The notes beneath the pieces are model-generated. The model was not told where the DNA came from and made no database searches. It saw nothing but the letters and a program-made list of their open reading frames with translations. DNA of 64,000 nt from Actinomadura livida. GTDB lineage: Bacteria; Actinomycetota; Actinomycetes; Streptosporangiales; Streptosporangiaceae. Position numbers and translations under genes: made by a program. This document shows, one piece after another, positions 1 to 13,413 of this stretch. The stretch covers positions 384,551 to 448,550 of the forward strand of contig NZ_BMRO01000007.1 of the NCBI RefSeq assembly GCF_014648675.1, given 5' to 3'. Within the stretch, counting starts at the first letter, position 1. The number at the start of each line of letters is the position of its first letter.

Positions 1-472
1 CGTCGAGCGGGAGGACGGCGTCGCCGTAGGTGTAGGGCATCCGGGGGTTCAGCTGGGCGATCACCAGCCCGCCGCGTTCCCGGACGGCCTCGATCGCGGC
101 GGGCAGGATGTTGACCTCGATGCCGAGCGAGACCGTCCCGCCCGAGGGCACCGACGTCTGCATCACCACCACGTCGGGCGGGAGCAGCTCCTTGAGCAGG
201 TTGGGGACGAGCGACAGCCGCGACGGGTAGTACCGCAGGCCGTCCCGGCCCCGCATCCCGACACCGACGAACGGGGTCTCCAGGTCGACCCCGTCCCGGT
301 CGGGCAGGCCGTCCTGGGCGTTGAGCATGAACAGCCGGTACTCCGGGAGCGCCTCGTCGAGGATCGCCAGCGCCCGCGCGGGCGCGGCGAAGTTGCCCCC
401 GGCCACGACCCGCGGCCGGCCCGGCAGCCCGGACAGGACGGCGCCGAGCTGCCGTTCCGAGATCACCCGCAT
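1..472 (-). CDS. Acetyl-CoA hydrolase/transferase family protein (3' end off the window)
   Basis: Reading the minus strand from an ATG at 472 gives an open frame running off the left edge, about 157 residues. Visible segments include VVAGGNFAAP, LFMLNAQDGLP and GLVIAQLNPRMPYTYGDAV, which are typical of the N-terminal half of the acetyl-CoA hydrolase / 4-hydroxybutyrate CoA-transferase family. Such enzymes move CoA between acids or hydrolyse acetyl-CoA in the cytoplasm. The catalytic glutamate lies in the missing C-terminal half, so transferase and hydrolase cannot be told apart. It starts 71 bp after the phosphotransferase/kinase gene stop and on the same strand, so it may be the second gene of that DosR-box-preceded unit. 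Confidence 0.8.
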   Translation of the reverse strand, partial: MRVISERQLGAVLSGLPGRPRVVAGGNFAAPARALAILDEALPEYRLFMLNAQDGLPDRDGVDLETPFVGVGMRGRDGLRYYPSRLSLVPNLLKELLPPDVVVMQTSVPSGGTVSLGIEVNILPAAIEAVRERGGLVIAQLNPRMPYTYGDAVLPLD

Positions 473-543
473 CGATGGACCCCTCCCGTGCTCCGCCGCG
501 CCGGCCCGGCGCGGACCCTCGTCGATCATGTACCGCGAGTCTC

Positions 544-2037
544 TCAGCCCGGGGACAGCAGCGGGCGTCGGTGCCAGACGTGCTCGGCGCCGGCCGGCCG
601 GACGACGGCGAGGGCCTGCGCCACGGCGTCCTCCAGCGCCCCGCCGGTGTCGATCGCGGCGGACTCCGGCCACGGGGCCGCCTCCGCGCGCATGGCGGCG
701 GCGATCTCGGCGTCCGCGTCGGAGATGCTCCGCCCGCGGGCGCGGGCCCGCATCCGCTCGGCGGTGGCGGACGCGGGGGCCGCGCAGCGCAGGGCCGTCA
801 GGTGCGCGTGCTCGCGGTCCGCGACCGCGGCGAGCAGGTCCCGGTCCTCCTTGGCCGACCACGACGCGTCCAGGACGACCGTCTCGCCGAGCCGGAGCAG
901 CCGGGCGGCGCGCCCGGCCAGCTCGCGGTAGGTGCGCCTGGTCCATTCCGGGCTGTAGATGCCGGTGCCGTACGGGGCGGCGGCGGACTCCTCGGGCGGC
1001 AGGCCCGCGAGCTCCTTGCGGACGCGGTCGCTGCTGATCAGCGCGCAGCCGAGCCGGTCGGCGAGCGCGCCGGCGAGGGACGTCTTCCCCGTGCCGGGGA
1101 GCCCGCCCACCAGGATGAGGTCGACCTTCCCGGCGCGCAGGTGGCGCAGCGCGACGCCGGCGTACGAGCGGGCCTCGTCGGCCGCCTCCGGGACGCCCTG
1201 CCCGTAGCGCAGGCAGGCGACCTTCGCGCGCACGAACGCCCGGTAGGCGACGTAGTGGTGGCGCAGCGAGGGCGGTGCCGGGTCGGCGGCGAACCCGGAG
1301 TACCAGTCGACGAAGCGCTGGGCGAGGCGGGGCGCGCCGAGGCGTTCGAGGTCCATGGCCAGGAACGAGGCGTCGTCGAGGCCGTCCACGCTGCGCAGCG
1401 CCTGGTCGAACTCCAGGCAGTCGAGGATGCGCGGGCCGTCGTCCAGGCAGAACACGTCGCCGGTCAGCAGGTCGCCGTGCCCGTCGACCACGCGCCCGTC
1501 GGCGATGCGCGCGTCGAACAGCTCCGCCCGGCCGGCGAGGAAGGCGGCGGTGAGCTCCTCGATCTCCGTGGCCGCGGCGCCGTCGAGGGCGCGGTCGTGG
1601 AAGGGGCGCACCTGCTCGAAGCTGTCGTTCCAGCGGCCGCGGAGCGCGTCCCGGGTGCCCTGGGCGGTGACCTCGGGCCCGCGCGGCGCCTCGGCGTGCC
1701 AGGCGGCCAGGATGCGCGCGGTGTCGCGGAGCGCGTCCTCGACCGGTTCGCCGGCCTCCACGAGCCGGGACAGGCGCCGGTCGGCGGGCATCCGCCGCAT
1801 CACGACCAGGTGGTCGCATACCTCGCCGTCGGGGCCGTGCACGTCGGAGACCCCGAGGTAGACGTCGGGCGCGAAACGCCGGTTGAGGCGGACCTCGTCG
1901 CGGCACGCCCTTTCGCGCAGCTCGCGCGTGCTGAAGTCGAGGAACCCGAGGTCGACCGGCTTCTTCATCTTGTACGCCCGGTCGCCCACGAAGAAGACGA
2001 CGCCGATGTGGGTCTCGCTCACGGCCGCGGCATCCAT
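544..2037 (-). CDS. Bifunctional aminoglycoside-phosphotransferase-like / P-loop kinase protein (Rv2004c-like)
   Basis: Two-domain cytoplasmic protein of about 497 residues. The N-terminal half has phosphotransferase-fold features (ETHIGVVFFVGDRAYKMKKPV; VDGHGDLLTGDVF with the HGDL catalytic-loop pattern). The C-terminal third has a Walker A motif, GGLPGTGKTS, and resembles gluconate/zeta-toxin-type kinases. Length and order match the mycobacterial Rv2004c family, a known DosR-regulon member of unknown substrate. I chose the ATG at 2037 because GGGAG lies 9 nt upstream; a GTG at 2085 extends the frame by 16 residues but has no ribosome site. A DosR-box-like palindrome lies at 2133-2153. The physiological substrate is unknown; calling it an antibiotic resistance enzyme would not be justified. 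Confidence 0.85.
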   Translation of the reverse strand: MDAAAVSETHIGVVFFVGDRAYKMKKPVDLGFLDFSTRELRERACRDEVRLNRRFAPDVYLGVSDVHGPDGEVCDHLVVMRRMPADRRLSRLVEAGEPVEDALRDTARILAAWHAEAPRGPEVTAQGTRDALRGRWNDSFEQVRPFHDRALDGAAATEIEELTAAFLAGRAELFDARIADGRVVDGHGDLLTGDVFCLDDGPRILDCLEFDQALRSVDGLDDASFLAMDLERLGAPRLAQRFVDWYSGFAADPAPPSLRHHYVAYRAFVRAKVACLRYGQGVPEAADEARSYAGVALRHLRAGKVDLILVGGLPGTGKTSLAGALADRLGCALISSDRVRKELAGLPPEESAAAPYGTGIYSPEWTRRTYRELAGRAARLLRLGETVVLDASWSAKEDRDLLAAVADREHAHLTALRCAAPASATAERMRARARGRSISDADAEIAAAMRAEAAPWPESAAIDTGGALEDAVAQALAVVRPAGAEHVWHRRPLLSPG

Positions 2038-2132
2038 CCGATGCACTCCCAGAGTCTCGTCCCGTGCGGAAAGGTCCTCGACCACCAGTCAACCAGCCGG
2101 ACGACAGCGGGCCCGTGGCCGGAGGCCCCCGG

Positions 2133-2153
2133 TTCCCGGACGAAGGTCCCGAA
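2133..2153 (-). promoter_or_regulatory. DosR/DevR-box-like operator upstream of the phosphotransferase/kinase gene
   Basis: Read on the minus strand, the site begins TTCGGGAC, a perfect match to the left half of the mycobacterial DosR box (TTSGGGAC). A 4-nt spacer CTTC and then GTCC follow; the right half diverges after GTCC. The core GGGACCTTCGTCC recurs exactly at 6002-6014 between devR and devS. The position, about 50-100 nt before the candidate start codons of the gene at 544-2037, suits an activator site. Binding by the DevR in this window is inferred. Confidence 0.6.
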
Positions 2154-2161
2154 TCTCTCCG

Positions 2162-4783
<2,622 letters not shown>

Positions 4784-4790
4784 GCGGAGG

Positions 4791-5230
4791 TCACGCGGAC
4801 GCGGTCAGGTCCCGCACGGGGACGCGGCGTCCGGTCAGGAGCTCGGGGCGCAGCCGGATGTAGCGGTCGCGCTCCCCGGGCGCCCAGGTCTGCAGCGGGA
4901 GCCGTTCCAGGGCCCGCAGCTCGTCCGGGTCGGTGACGTGCCGGGCGGGGCCGACCGCGACCACCGACCAGCCCGTCCGGGCCTCGGTGTCGAACTCGTC
5001 GACCTCGAACGCGACGATCGTGCCGGAGGCGGCGGTGGCGAGCCGCGACGTCCGGGACACCTTGATCACGATGTTCGCGCCGTCGAACGCGAAGTTGACC
5101 GGCTGGACCGCCGGGAGCGCCTGGTGCGTGAACACGATGCGCCCGATGGCGGCGCGGGAGAGCAGCGCGAGGCATTCGTCCCGGTCCAGGATCTCCAGGC
5201 CGCTCTGGTCGAGGTCCGTGCCGGCGGGCG

Positions 5231-5240
<10 letters not shown>
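4791..5240 (-). CDS. Pyridoxamine 5'-phosphate oxidase-like flavin protein
   Basis: 149 residues forming one PNPOx-like split barrel: [28 protein letters not shown], then [12 protein letters not shown] and [13 protein letters not shown]. This is the short actinobacterial type that usually binds FMN, F420 or heme rather than acting in B6 synthesis. The start is GTG at 5240, inside the last codons of devR (10-bp overlap), so translation is probably coupled. The mycobacterial DosR regulon contains a similar short PNPOx protein (Rv0080), and the placement here between DevR and a CtpF-like pump mirrors that regulon. Substrate and cofactor are unknown. Confidence 0.8.
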
Positions 5241-7770
<2,530 letters not shown>

Positions 7771-7782
7771 GCGGGACGCCCG

Positions 7783-7977
7783 TCAGGACTCGGAGAAGTC
7801 GTCGCGGGACAACCCCTTCTCCGACATCTTGTCCTCCAGCTCGGCGCCGAGCTCGGTGCGGGTATCGGGCCGCCGGGCGGGCTCCTGGTCCGGGTCCCGG
7901 TCGGGCTGCCCGCCCGGCTTCATGACGACCTGGTCGGTGTCGTCGGTCTTCGGTGCGTTCTCCTCCGGAGTCGTCAT
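7783..7977 (-). CDS. Small acidic hydrophilic protein, unknown function
   Basis: 64 residues, rich in Asp, Glu, Pro and Arg, with no hydrophobic segment. A good ribosome site (GGGGGCGGAG) directly precedes the ATG at 7977. The segment TRTELGAELEDKMSEKGLSRDDF could form a short helix. No family is recognised. It is convergent with devS, whose stop lies 12 bp away. Expression is supported only by the ribosome site and codon pattern. Confidence 0.6.
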   Translation of the reverse strand: MTTPEENAPKTDDTDQVVMKPGGQPDRDPDQEPARRPDTRTELGAELEDKMSEKGLSRDDFSES

Positions 7978-8048
7978 CTCCGCCCCCTTGATCGAATGAA
8001 TCGCCGGCGCTTCCCCGGCACGGCGCTGCTACCCGGCGAGGTTCCGCT

Positions 8049-8501
8049 CTAACGACCGGCGTCCCGGCCGGCCCCCACCGCGACCTGGCCCCGCAGCGCG
8101 GCCGCGATCTCCGCCAGCCGCCGCGCCGCCCCGGGGGAGTCGGCGAGGGTGAGGGTCAGTCCGGGGTGGCGCAGCAGGCCCGTCGGCTCCGCGCCGCGGA
8201 TCGGGCGGTGGAAGCGGATGCACACGCCCTGCGCGGCGCTGGTGCCCAGGGTGAGCCCGCGGTCGGCCCACGAGATGCGCACGCCCGTGGCCTTCCAGGC
8301 GGCGTAGGGGCCGGTGACCTCGGCGCCGGCGATGTTCTCCAGCGGCGAGCGCACCGTCCAGGGGCCGAAGCGGACGACGAGCCTGGACGCGGTGATCAGG
8401 GCGTGGCACGTGTCGGGCCGGATTCCGAGCAGCGACAGCGGGCGCCGCAACCGGTCGTCGAACGCGAACTCGTACCGCTCGACTTCGGCTTGTGAAGGCA
8501 T
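8049..8501 (-). CDS. Conserved actinobacterial hypothetical protein
   Basis: 150 residues, soluble. It contains LSLLGIRPDTCHALITASRLVVRFGPWTVRSPLENIAGAEVTGPYAAWKATG and GLTLGTSAAQGVCIRF; I recognise the family pattern as a recurrent uncharacterised actinobacterial protein. The alternating beta pattern with a C-terminal helix (GAARRLAEIAAAL) suggests a PH-like barrel, which is an inference from pattern only. It stands alone on the minus strand, divergent from the small gene at 8671. Function unknown. Confidence 0.75.
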   Translation of the reverse strand: MPSQAEVERYEFAFDDRLRRPLSLLGIRPDTCHALITASRLVVRFGPWTVRSPLENIAGAEVTGPYAAWKATGVRISWADRGLTLGTSAAQGVCIRFHRPIRGAEPTGLLRHPGLTLTLADSPGAARRLAEIAAALRGQVAVGAGRDAGR

Positions 8502-8670
8502 GAGGACTCCCCTGAACTGGTGTTTCGGTGGGGACTACCCGCGTTCGTCCCGGCTACCGCGAGGAACACCGGGAATTCGTGCGCGGTTCCCGAATGTTCC
8601 GGAAAATGGCGGGCACTGGGCAACGAACCGCCGGCCCCGGGGGCCCGGCGAGTGCCGAGCAGGAGGAACC

Positions 8671-8832
8671 GTGCCCTACACCTCGTTCCGCGGGCGGACC
8701 GACAGCGGCGACGCCGCCAAGCCGGTGAAGCCGGCCACCGCACCCGGCGGACCGCCCGTGCCGGGGGAGAACCAGACGCGCCGTCCCGCGCCGGACGGCG
8801 AGCAGGACGGCGACGTCAAGCCCGAGCGATGA
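8671..8832 (+). CDS. Small proline-rich hydrophilic protein
   Basis: 53 residues starting at GTG 8671, preceded by a near-ideal AGGAGGAACC ribosome site. The sequence is Pro-, Gly- and Asp-rich (KPVKPATAPGGPPVPGENQT) with no predicted fold. The strong ribosome site is the main reason to call it; no homologue is recognised. Its upstream region (8502-8670) holds several inverted GGGAA/TTCCC elements and a possible SigR-like GGGAAT...GTT pair, all weak. Confidence 0.5.
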   Translation: MPYTSFRGRTDSGDAAKPVKPATAPGGPPVPGENQTRRPAPDGEQDGDVKPER

Positions 8833-8847
8833 CCACGGCTGACTTCG

Positions 8848-9525
8848 TCAGCGGAGTTCCTCCCGGGGGTCTTCCCGCGGCTCGGCACGGTGGGCGCCGA
8901 TCCCGGCCTTCGTCAGCGCCTCCATGCGCCGGCACGCCCGCCTGTAGAACTTCACCTGCGTGTGCCGCCCGAAGACCCTGAAGCCGAGCCGCACGATGGG
9001 GTTGGGGTCGGACGAGGGCTGCGAGAAGGCGTGGATGTGGAACTCCACCTCGCCGGTGTCGAGCCACTTGCGCACCTCCTGGTCCATCTGCCCGCGTTCG
9101 AGGTGCCCCTTCAGCGTCCGGTAGTTCCAGCCGTACACCCTCGCCCGGCGTCCGTCCTCCTCCTCGACGACGCCGTCGACGACGTTTCCGATCCGCAGCC
9201 CGAGGTAGAAGCGCAGCCCGTAGAACCGGCCTTCGAGGAGCATGTCGCGGCCCGGCTCGGGCGGGCCGGAATGGCGGATCCGCCGGATGATGGCCGGATC
9301 GGCGTACTGGTAGTCCCGGACGAGGCGGCGGGCGGTCTCCCAGCTCCCCCCGGGGACCGGCGGACCGGGCGGCTCGGGCGGCAGCGGCTGCCGGTAGTCG
9401 TCGACGTGCCAGCCGGGTTCCGGGCGGTGCATGTCGTGCCGCCCCGGGTCGAAGTTGAGCGGACGCCTCGGCAGGTCGTCGTGCAACCGCCGCATCCGCC
9501 GCTGGACGAGCCGGCTCCGTCTCAT
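8848..9525 (-). CDS. DUF1990 family protein
   Basis: 225 residues. The core GRFYGLRFYLGLRIGNVV ... RVYGWNYRTLKGHLERGQMDQEV ... VEFHIHAFSQPSSDPNPIVRLGFRVFGRHTQVKFYRRACRRM matches the DUF1990 pattern: a start-like fold with a short GH-E-G motif and a terminal helix. The first 60 residues are basic and proline-rich. ATG 9525 overlaps the stop of the upstream gene by 4 nt (ATGA), so the two are co-translated. Function unknown; DUF1990 proteins occur in plants and actinobacteria without a settled role. Confidence 0.8.
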   Translation of the reverse strand: MRRSRLVQRRMRRLHDDLPRRPLNFDPGRHDMHRPEPGWHVDDYRQPLPPEPPGPPVPGGSWETARRLVRDYQYADPAIIRRIRHSGPPEPGRDMLLEGRFYGLRFYLGLRIGNVVDGVVEEEDGRRARVYGWNYRTLKGHLERGQMDQEVRKWLDTGEVEFHIHAFSQPSSDPNPIVRLGFRVFGRHTQVKFYRRACRRMEALTKAGIGAHRAEPREDPREELR

Positions 9526-10982
9526 CGCGATGACTTCACCGGCCGCCGGTCGCGTTCCGGACCCGCCTCCCGGGCCCTTCGGGCTCTGCGCGCGGTGTAC
9601 TGGACGGCGGCGTAGGTCGGGCCGCGCACCTGCTGCAGCAGGCCCGCGGGCGGCATCCCGTGGATGGGGTGCCGGGCCGGATTGAAGCGCATCGGCTGCT
9701 CGTCGTCGCCCCGGGCCGGTCCAGTGAGCCGCAGTTCCCCGAACCGCTCCCAGCGGCCGAACTCGGTCGCCACCACGAGGTCGAACTGCAGCGCCCGCTC
9801 GTCCGCGGCGTGGGCGAGCGCGTCGAGGCGCGCCGGGACGGCGGGCTCGCGCCGCCCGACCGCGCCCAGCAGGACCCTCCGGTCACCGACCCGGTAGGCG
9901 AGCAGTGAGCCGTAGAAGGCGGGGCTCCACCTGCTCATCGGGCGCAGCAGGCGGCGGCCGAGCACCGAATGCCCGGTCGTGGCCAGGAGCAGTTCGGCGG
10001 TCGATCCGTCGCCGGTGTCGGCCTGCGGCCAGCGCAGCGCGAGGCCGAGGATGTCCGGCAGCGCGACCGGCAGCCCCACCGCCCGGGAGAGGCGGGCGTG
10101 GCCCTGCACCTCCGCTGTGTCGTCCAGGAACGGGACGCCCCAGTACCGGGAGGTCCCGTTCAGGTTCAGCGTCGCGTCGAACACCAGACCCTCGGGGTGC
10201 AGGGGCCGGTCGCCGCGCAGCCGGGTCGCGAGGACGAACGTCCGGGTGAAGGCCGTCGTGACGACCCGGGCCAGGATGCCCCGCCCGTTTCCCGGCACGT
10301 CCGTCCGCTCGGTCTCGACGGCCACCTCACCGGTCATCCGCCCGCCCGAGAGCTCGGCGACGCGGCGGCAGAAGTGCGCCCACATGTGCAGCTGCATCTC
10401 CTTCGCGATGCCCACCCTGGCGTAGAGGACCTCCGCCAGCCGGTCGCCGCTCCGCGCCCAGGACTCGATCGTGAACACGAGGTCGTCCTCGCCGGCCCGC
10501 ACCGCCCGGAACTCGATCTCCCCGGCCTCCAGGTGGCCGTGCAGGGTCGCGAACCGAAACGACGTCGGCGCGTGCTCCACCACCCGGACCGGGCAGTTCC
10601 AGGGACCCGGCATGTGGACGTCGTACTCGTCCCCGATCTGCAGGGACCCGGCGGCTCCCGAGATCTTGTCGAAGACGGCGATCTCCACCGGGGTCGCGGC
10701 GTTGAGGTCGTCGCCCACCCGCTTGATCAGCTCGGCGGGGGTCAGCGGGCTGCCGGAGATGCGGACGATGTACCGCCGCTGGAAGACCGGCCCCACGCCC
10801 TGCCGCGCGTCCTGCACCTTGTCGCCCTCGTGGCGCGGGAGCCGGTCGACGTCCGTGCACGCCTCCGAGTGCAGCCTGCGCCGCGGTGTCCGGCGGGAGC
10901 GCAGCACCCACCGCCATGCCGCGATCCCCATGCCCGCGGGCCAGCGCACCGCGCGTGCGCGCCACAGCCACCGTCCTCGCAC
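9522..10982 (-). CDS. DUF1990-like N-terminal domain fused to an uncharacterised C-terminal domain
   Basis: 486 residues. The N-terminal 60 residues are Arg-rich. Residues about 65-215 (QRRYIVRISG, GDEYDVHMPGPWNCPVRV, FATLHGHLEAGEIEFR, IESWARSGDR, AKEMQLHMWAHFCRRV) parallel the DUF1990-type neighbour downstream, suggesting duplication within the operon. Residues 240-480 form a second domain (FVLATRLRGDRPLHPEGLVFDATL, GLALRWPQ, FGRWERFGELRLTGP) similar in feel to uncharacterised actinobacterial proteins sometimes called phosphodiesterase-like; I cannot assign it. First gene of a two-gene operon. Confidence 0.7.
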   Translation of the reverse strand: MRGRWLWRARAVRWPAGMGIAAWRWVLRSRRTPRRRLHSEACTDVDRLPRHEGDKVQDARQGVGPVFQRRYIVRISGSPLTPAELIKRVGDDLNAATPVEIAVFDKISGAAGSLQIGDEYDVHMPGPWNCPVRVVEHAPTSFRFATLHGHLEAGEIEFRAVRAGEDDLVFTIESWARSGDRLAEVLYARVGIAKEMQLHMWAHFCRRVAELSGGRMTGEVAVETERTDVPGNGRGILARVVTTAFTRTFVLATRLRGDRPLHPEGLVFDATLNLNGTSRYWGVPFLDDTAEVQGHARLSRAVGLPVALPDILGLALRWPQADTGDGSTAELLLATTGHSVLGRRLLRPMSRWSPAFYGSLLAYRVGDRRVLLGAVGRREPAVPARLDALAHAADERALQFDLVVATEFGRWERFGELRLTGPARGDDEQPMRFNPARHPIHGMPPAGLLQQVRGPTYAAVQYTARRARRAREAGPERDRRPVKSSR

Positions 10983-11161
10983 GCGTTCCCCCCGGATGTT
11001 CGCCCGTGTCGTTCCGCCTGGCGTTCTGAGGGAGACGCGGCGTGGCCTACCCCGCTCGACCAGGCCGAACCATGAACCCGGGAACGCCCCGGGCGGGCTC
11101 TGCCGCTGATCGCTCCGGGTAGGGGTGCATCCGTGGCGGTGCCTTCTCGCGAAGGTCGTGT

Positions 11162-11977
11162 ATGGGGGATGTGCGTGGGCGGTGGCTCCAGCGGTACGTG
11201 CGCGCCGCCGGGTGGCGCGTGGCCGGGGCCGGACGGCGACCGCGGACCTGGCCGGCCGCGGGGACCGGGCTCCTGGGGTCGATGGTGGTGGCGCAGGTCC
11301 TGTCGGGCGTGCGGCCCGCCCCGATCCGGCTGACCAGCGTCGTCGTGGTGCTGCTGGCGTCGAGCGCCGTGGCGTTCCTCGCCGGGCGGGACGGCGCCGG
11401 CCGCGCGCTGGGCGCCTTCGGCGCCGCGGCGGGCGCGGGATACGCGGCCGAGTGGATCGGCGTCCGCGCGGGCGTCCCGTTCGGGAAGTACTCCTACACG
11501 CCGCTGCTCCGGCCCCAGCTGGGCGGGGTGCCGGTGATCGTGGCGGTGGCCTGGGGAGGAATGGGGCTGGCCGCGCACGCGGTCGCCACCGCGATCGTCC
11601 CGCAGGGCGGGCTCGCGCGCTGGGCGGCCGGGGCGTTCGCGCTGACGGCGTGGGACCTGTTCCTGGACCCGCAGATGCTCCGGCTGGGCCTGTGGACCTG
11701 GGTGCACGAGGGCCCGTACCGGGGGGTGCCGGTCAGCAATTTCGCGGGCTGGCTGGCGGTGTCGCTGCTGGTCATGGGAATGATCGACCAGATCGCGGGG
11801 CGGACGGAGGCGGCCCCGCCCGGGGGGCTCGTGGCGATCTACGGGGTGATGACGGCGATGGAGACGCTGGCGTTCGCGGCGGTGTTCGAGCCGCCCGACC
11901 GGGTGGTCGCGGCGATCGGCGGGATCGCGATGGGGACGTGCGCCGCCCTGGCGGGGAGGCGTCGATGGCCGAGGTGA
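11162..11977 (+). CDS. cruF: Carotenoid biosynthesis membrane protein (Caroten_synth/DUF422, CruF-like hydratase)
   Basis: 271 residues with about seven hydrophobic segments. The family signature is clear: AEWIGVRAGVPFGKYSYT, ALTAWDLFLDPQM, LGLWTWVHEGPYRGVPVSNFAGW. Members include CruF (1',2'-hydratase of gamma-carotene or lycopene ends) and the archaeal bisanhydrobacterioruberin hydratase, which add water across the terminal psi-end double bond. It is first in a three-gene + strand operon and overlaps the desaturase gene by 13 bp. With no cyclase in the cluster, hydration of an acyclic carotenoid is the inferred reaction. Confidence 0.85.
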   Translation: MGDVRGRWLQRYVRAAGWRVAGAGRRPRTWPAAGTGLLGSMVVAQVLSGVRPAPIRLTSVVVVLLASSAVAFLAGRDGAGRALGAFGAAAGAGYAAEWIGVRAGVPFGKYSYTPLLRPQLGGVPVIVAVAWGGMGLAAHAVATAIVPQGGLARWAAGAFALTAWDLFLDPQMLRLGLWTWVHEGPYRGVPVSNFAGWLAVSLLVMGMIDQIAGRTEAAPPGGLVAIYGVMTAMETLAFAAVFEPPDRVVAAIGGIAMGTCAALAGRRRWPR

Positions 11978-13413
11978 TCGTGGTGGGCGGCGGCGTCGGC
12001 GGGATGGTCGCCGCGCTGCTGCTGGCGCGCGGCGGCCACCGGGTCCGGCTGTACGAGCGGCTCGACCGGCTCGGCGGGAAGCTCGCCGAGCGCGAGCGCG
12101 ACGGCTTCGCCTTCTCGCTGGGGCCGTCGCTGCTGACGCTTCCCGGCATCTTCCGCGAGCTGGGCGTCGGGCGCGAGCTGGTGGAGCTGGACGAGCTGTG
12201 CCGCTACCGCTTCGCCGACGGCTCCGAGCTGCGCGCGTACCGCGACCCGGTCCGCATGGCGGCCGAGGTCGACCGGCTGGCACCGGGGGAGGGCGCCTCG
12301 TGGCGGGCCTTCCACCGGTGGGCCGCGGCCTGCCTGGACGCGTCCCGCCGGACGTTCTTCGCCGGGCCGCTGGGCCGCCGTCCCGAGCAGGCCCGGCTCG
12401 GCGACCTGCGCGCGGTCGCGCCGGGCCGGACGCTGGACGGCCTCGCCCGCCGCTTCTTCCGCGACCCGCGGCTGCGCCAGTACGTCGGCCGGTACGCGAC
12501 GTACGCGGGGTCGAGCCCGTACCGCGCGCCGGCCGCGCTCGGGTGCGTCCCGGCGATCGAGCACGGGGACGGCGGCTGGTATGTGCTGGGCGGGCTGCCC
12601 CGGCTCGCCGACGACCTGGCCTGCCTCCTGCTCGACGCCGGAGTGGACGTCAGCACCGGCACCGAGGTGGCGGAGGTGACCGCCGACCGGTCTGCGGTCA
12701 CGGGCGTCGTCCTGGCGTCGGGCGAGCGGGCGGGCGCCGACGCGGTGGTGGTGAACGCCGACGCCGAGGCGCTGTACGGGCGCCTGCTCCCGGATCGCCG
12801 CAGGCTGCGGCGGATCGCGCGGCTCGGCCCGTCCTCCTCGGCGTTCCTGCTGCTCGCCGGGGTGGAGGGGCGCACCGAGGGCCTCCCGCACCACTCCGTC
12901 GTCTTCTCGGCCGACTACGCGGGCGAGTTCGGCGACATCTTCGGCCGCCGCGTGCCGCCCCGCGACCCGACGGTCTACATCGGCTGCTCGGCGGTGGACG
13001 ACCCGTCGCAGGCCCCCGGCGGCGCGGAGAACTGGGTGCTGCTCGTCAACGTCCCGGCGGGCGATCCGGGCCGCTGGCCGGCGGACCCGGACGCCTACGG
13101 GGAGCACGTCCTGGAGACGCTGGCGCGCCGCGGCCACGACCTGTCGGGGCGGCTGCGGTTCGTGGAGACGTTCACCCCCGCCGACCTGCGGGACCGGTAC
13201 GGCTCCCCGGGCGGCGCGATCTACGGCACCGCCTACCGCGGCGCGCTGGCGCCGTTCCGCAGGCCCGGCAACCGGGGCCCGCGGCGCGGGCTGTACCTGG
13301 TCGGCGGGTCGGCGCATCCGGGCGGCGGGCTCCCGCTGGTCGCGATGGGCGGCCGGATCGTCGCCTCCCTCGTCGAGGAGGACCTCCCGGTACGGACGGG
13401 CGCGCCGACGTGA
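11965..13413 (+). CDS. Carotenoid desaturase, CrtI/CrtD family FAD oxidoreductase
   Basis: 482 residues from ATG 11965. N-terminal dinucleotide-binding motif VVGGGVGGMVAALLLARGGH, then RLGGKLAERERDGFAFSLGPSLLTLPG. The C-terminal FAD motif reads GLYLVGGSAHPGGGLPLVAMGGRIVA. This is the second CrtI-family enzyme of the cluster (the other is at 17758-19230). Its partnership with the CruF-like gene and a glycosyltransferase suggests a CrtD-like 3,4-desaturase acting on hydroxylated carotenoid, by analogy with CruF/CrtD pairs in Deinococcus; that assignment is inferred. It overlaps both neighbours (13 bp and 4 bp). Confidence 0.85.
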   Translation: MAEVIVVGGGVGGMVAALLLARGGHRVRLYERLDRLGGKLAERERDGFAFSLGPSLLTLPGIFRELGVGRELVELDELCRYRFADGSELRAYRDPVRMAAEVDRLAPGEGASWRAFHRWAAACLDASRRTFFAGPLGRRPEQARLGDLRAVAPGRTLDGLARRFFRDPRLRQYVGRYATYAGSSPYRAPAALGCVPAIEHGDGGWYVLGGLPRLADDLACLLLDAGVDVSTGTEVAEVTADRSAVTGVVLASGERAGADAVVVNADAEALYGRLLPDRRRLRRIARLGPSSSAFLLLAGVEGRTEGLPHHSVVFSADYAGEFGDIFGRRVPPRDPTVYIGCSAVDDPSQAPGGAENWVLLVNVPAGDPGRWPADPDAYGEHVLETLARRGHDLSGRLRFVETFTPADLRDRYGSPGGAIYGTAYRGALAPFRRPGNRGPRRGLYLVGGSAHPGGGLPLVAMGGRIVASLVEEDLPVRTGAPT

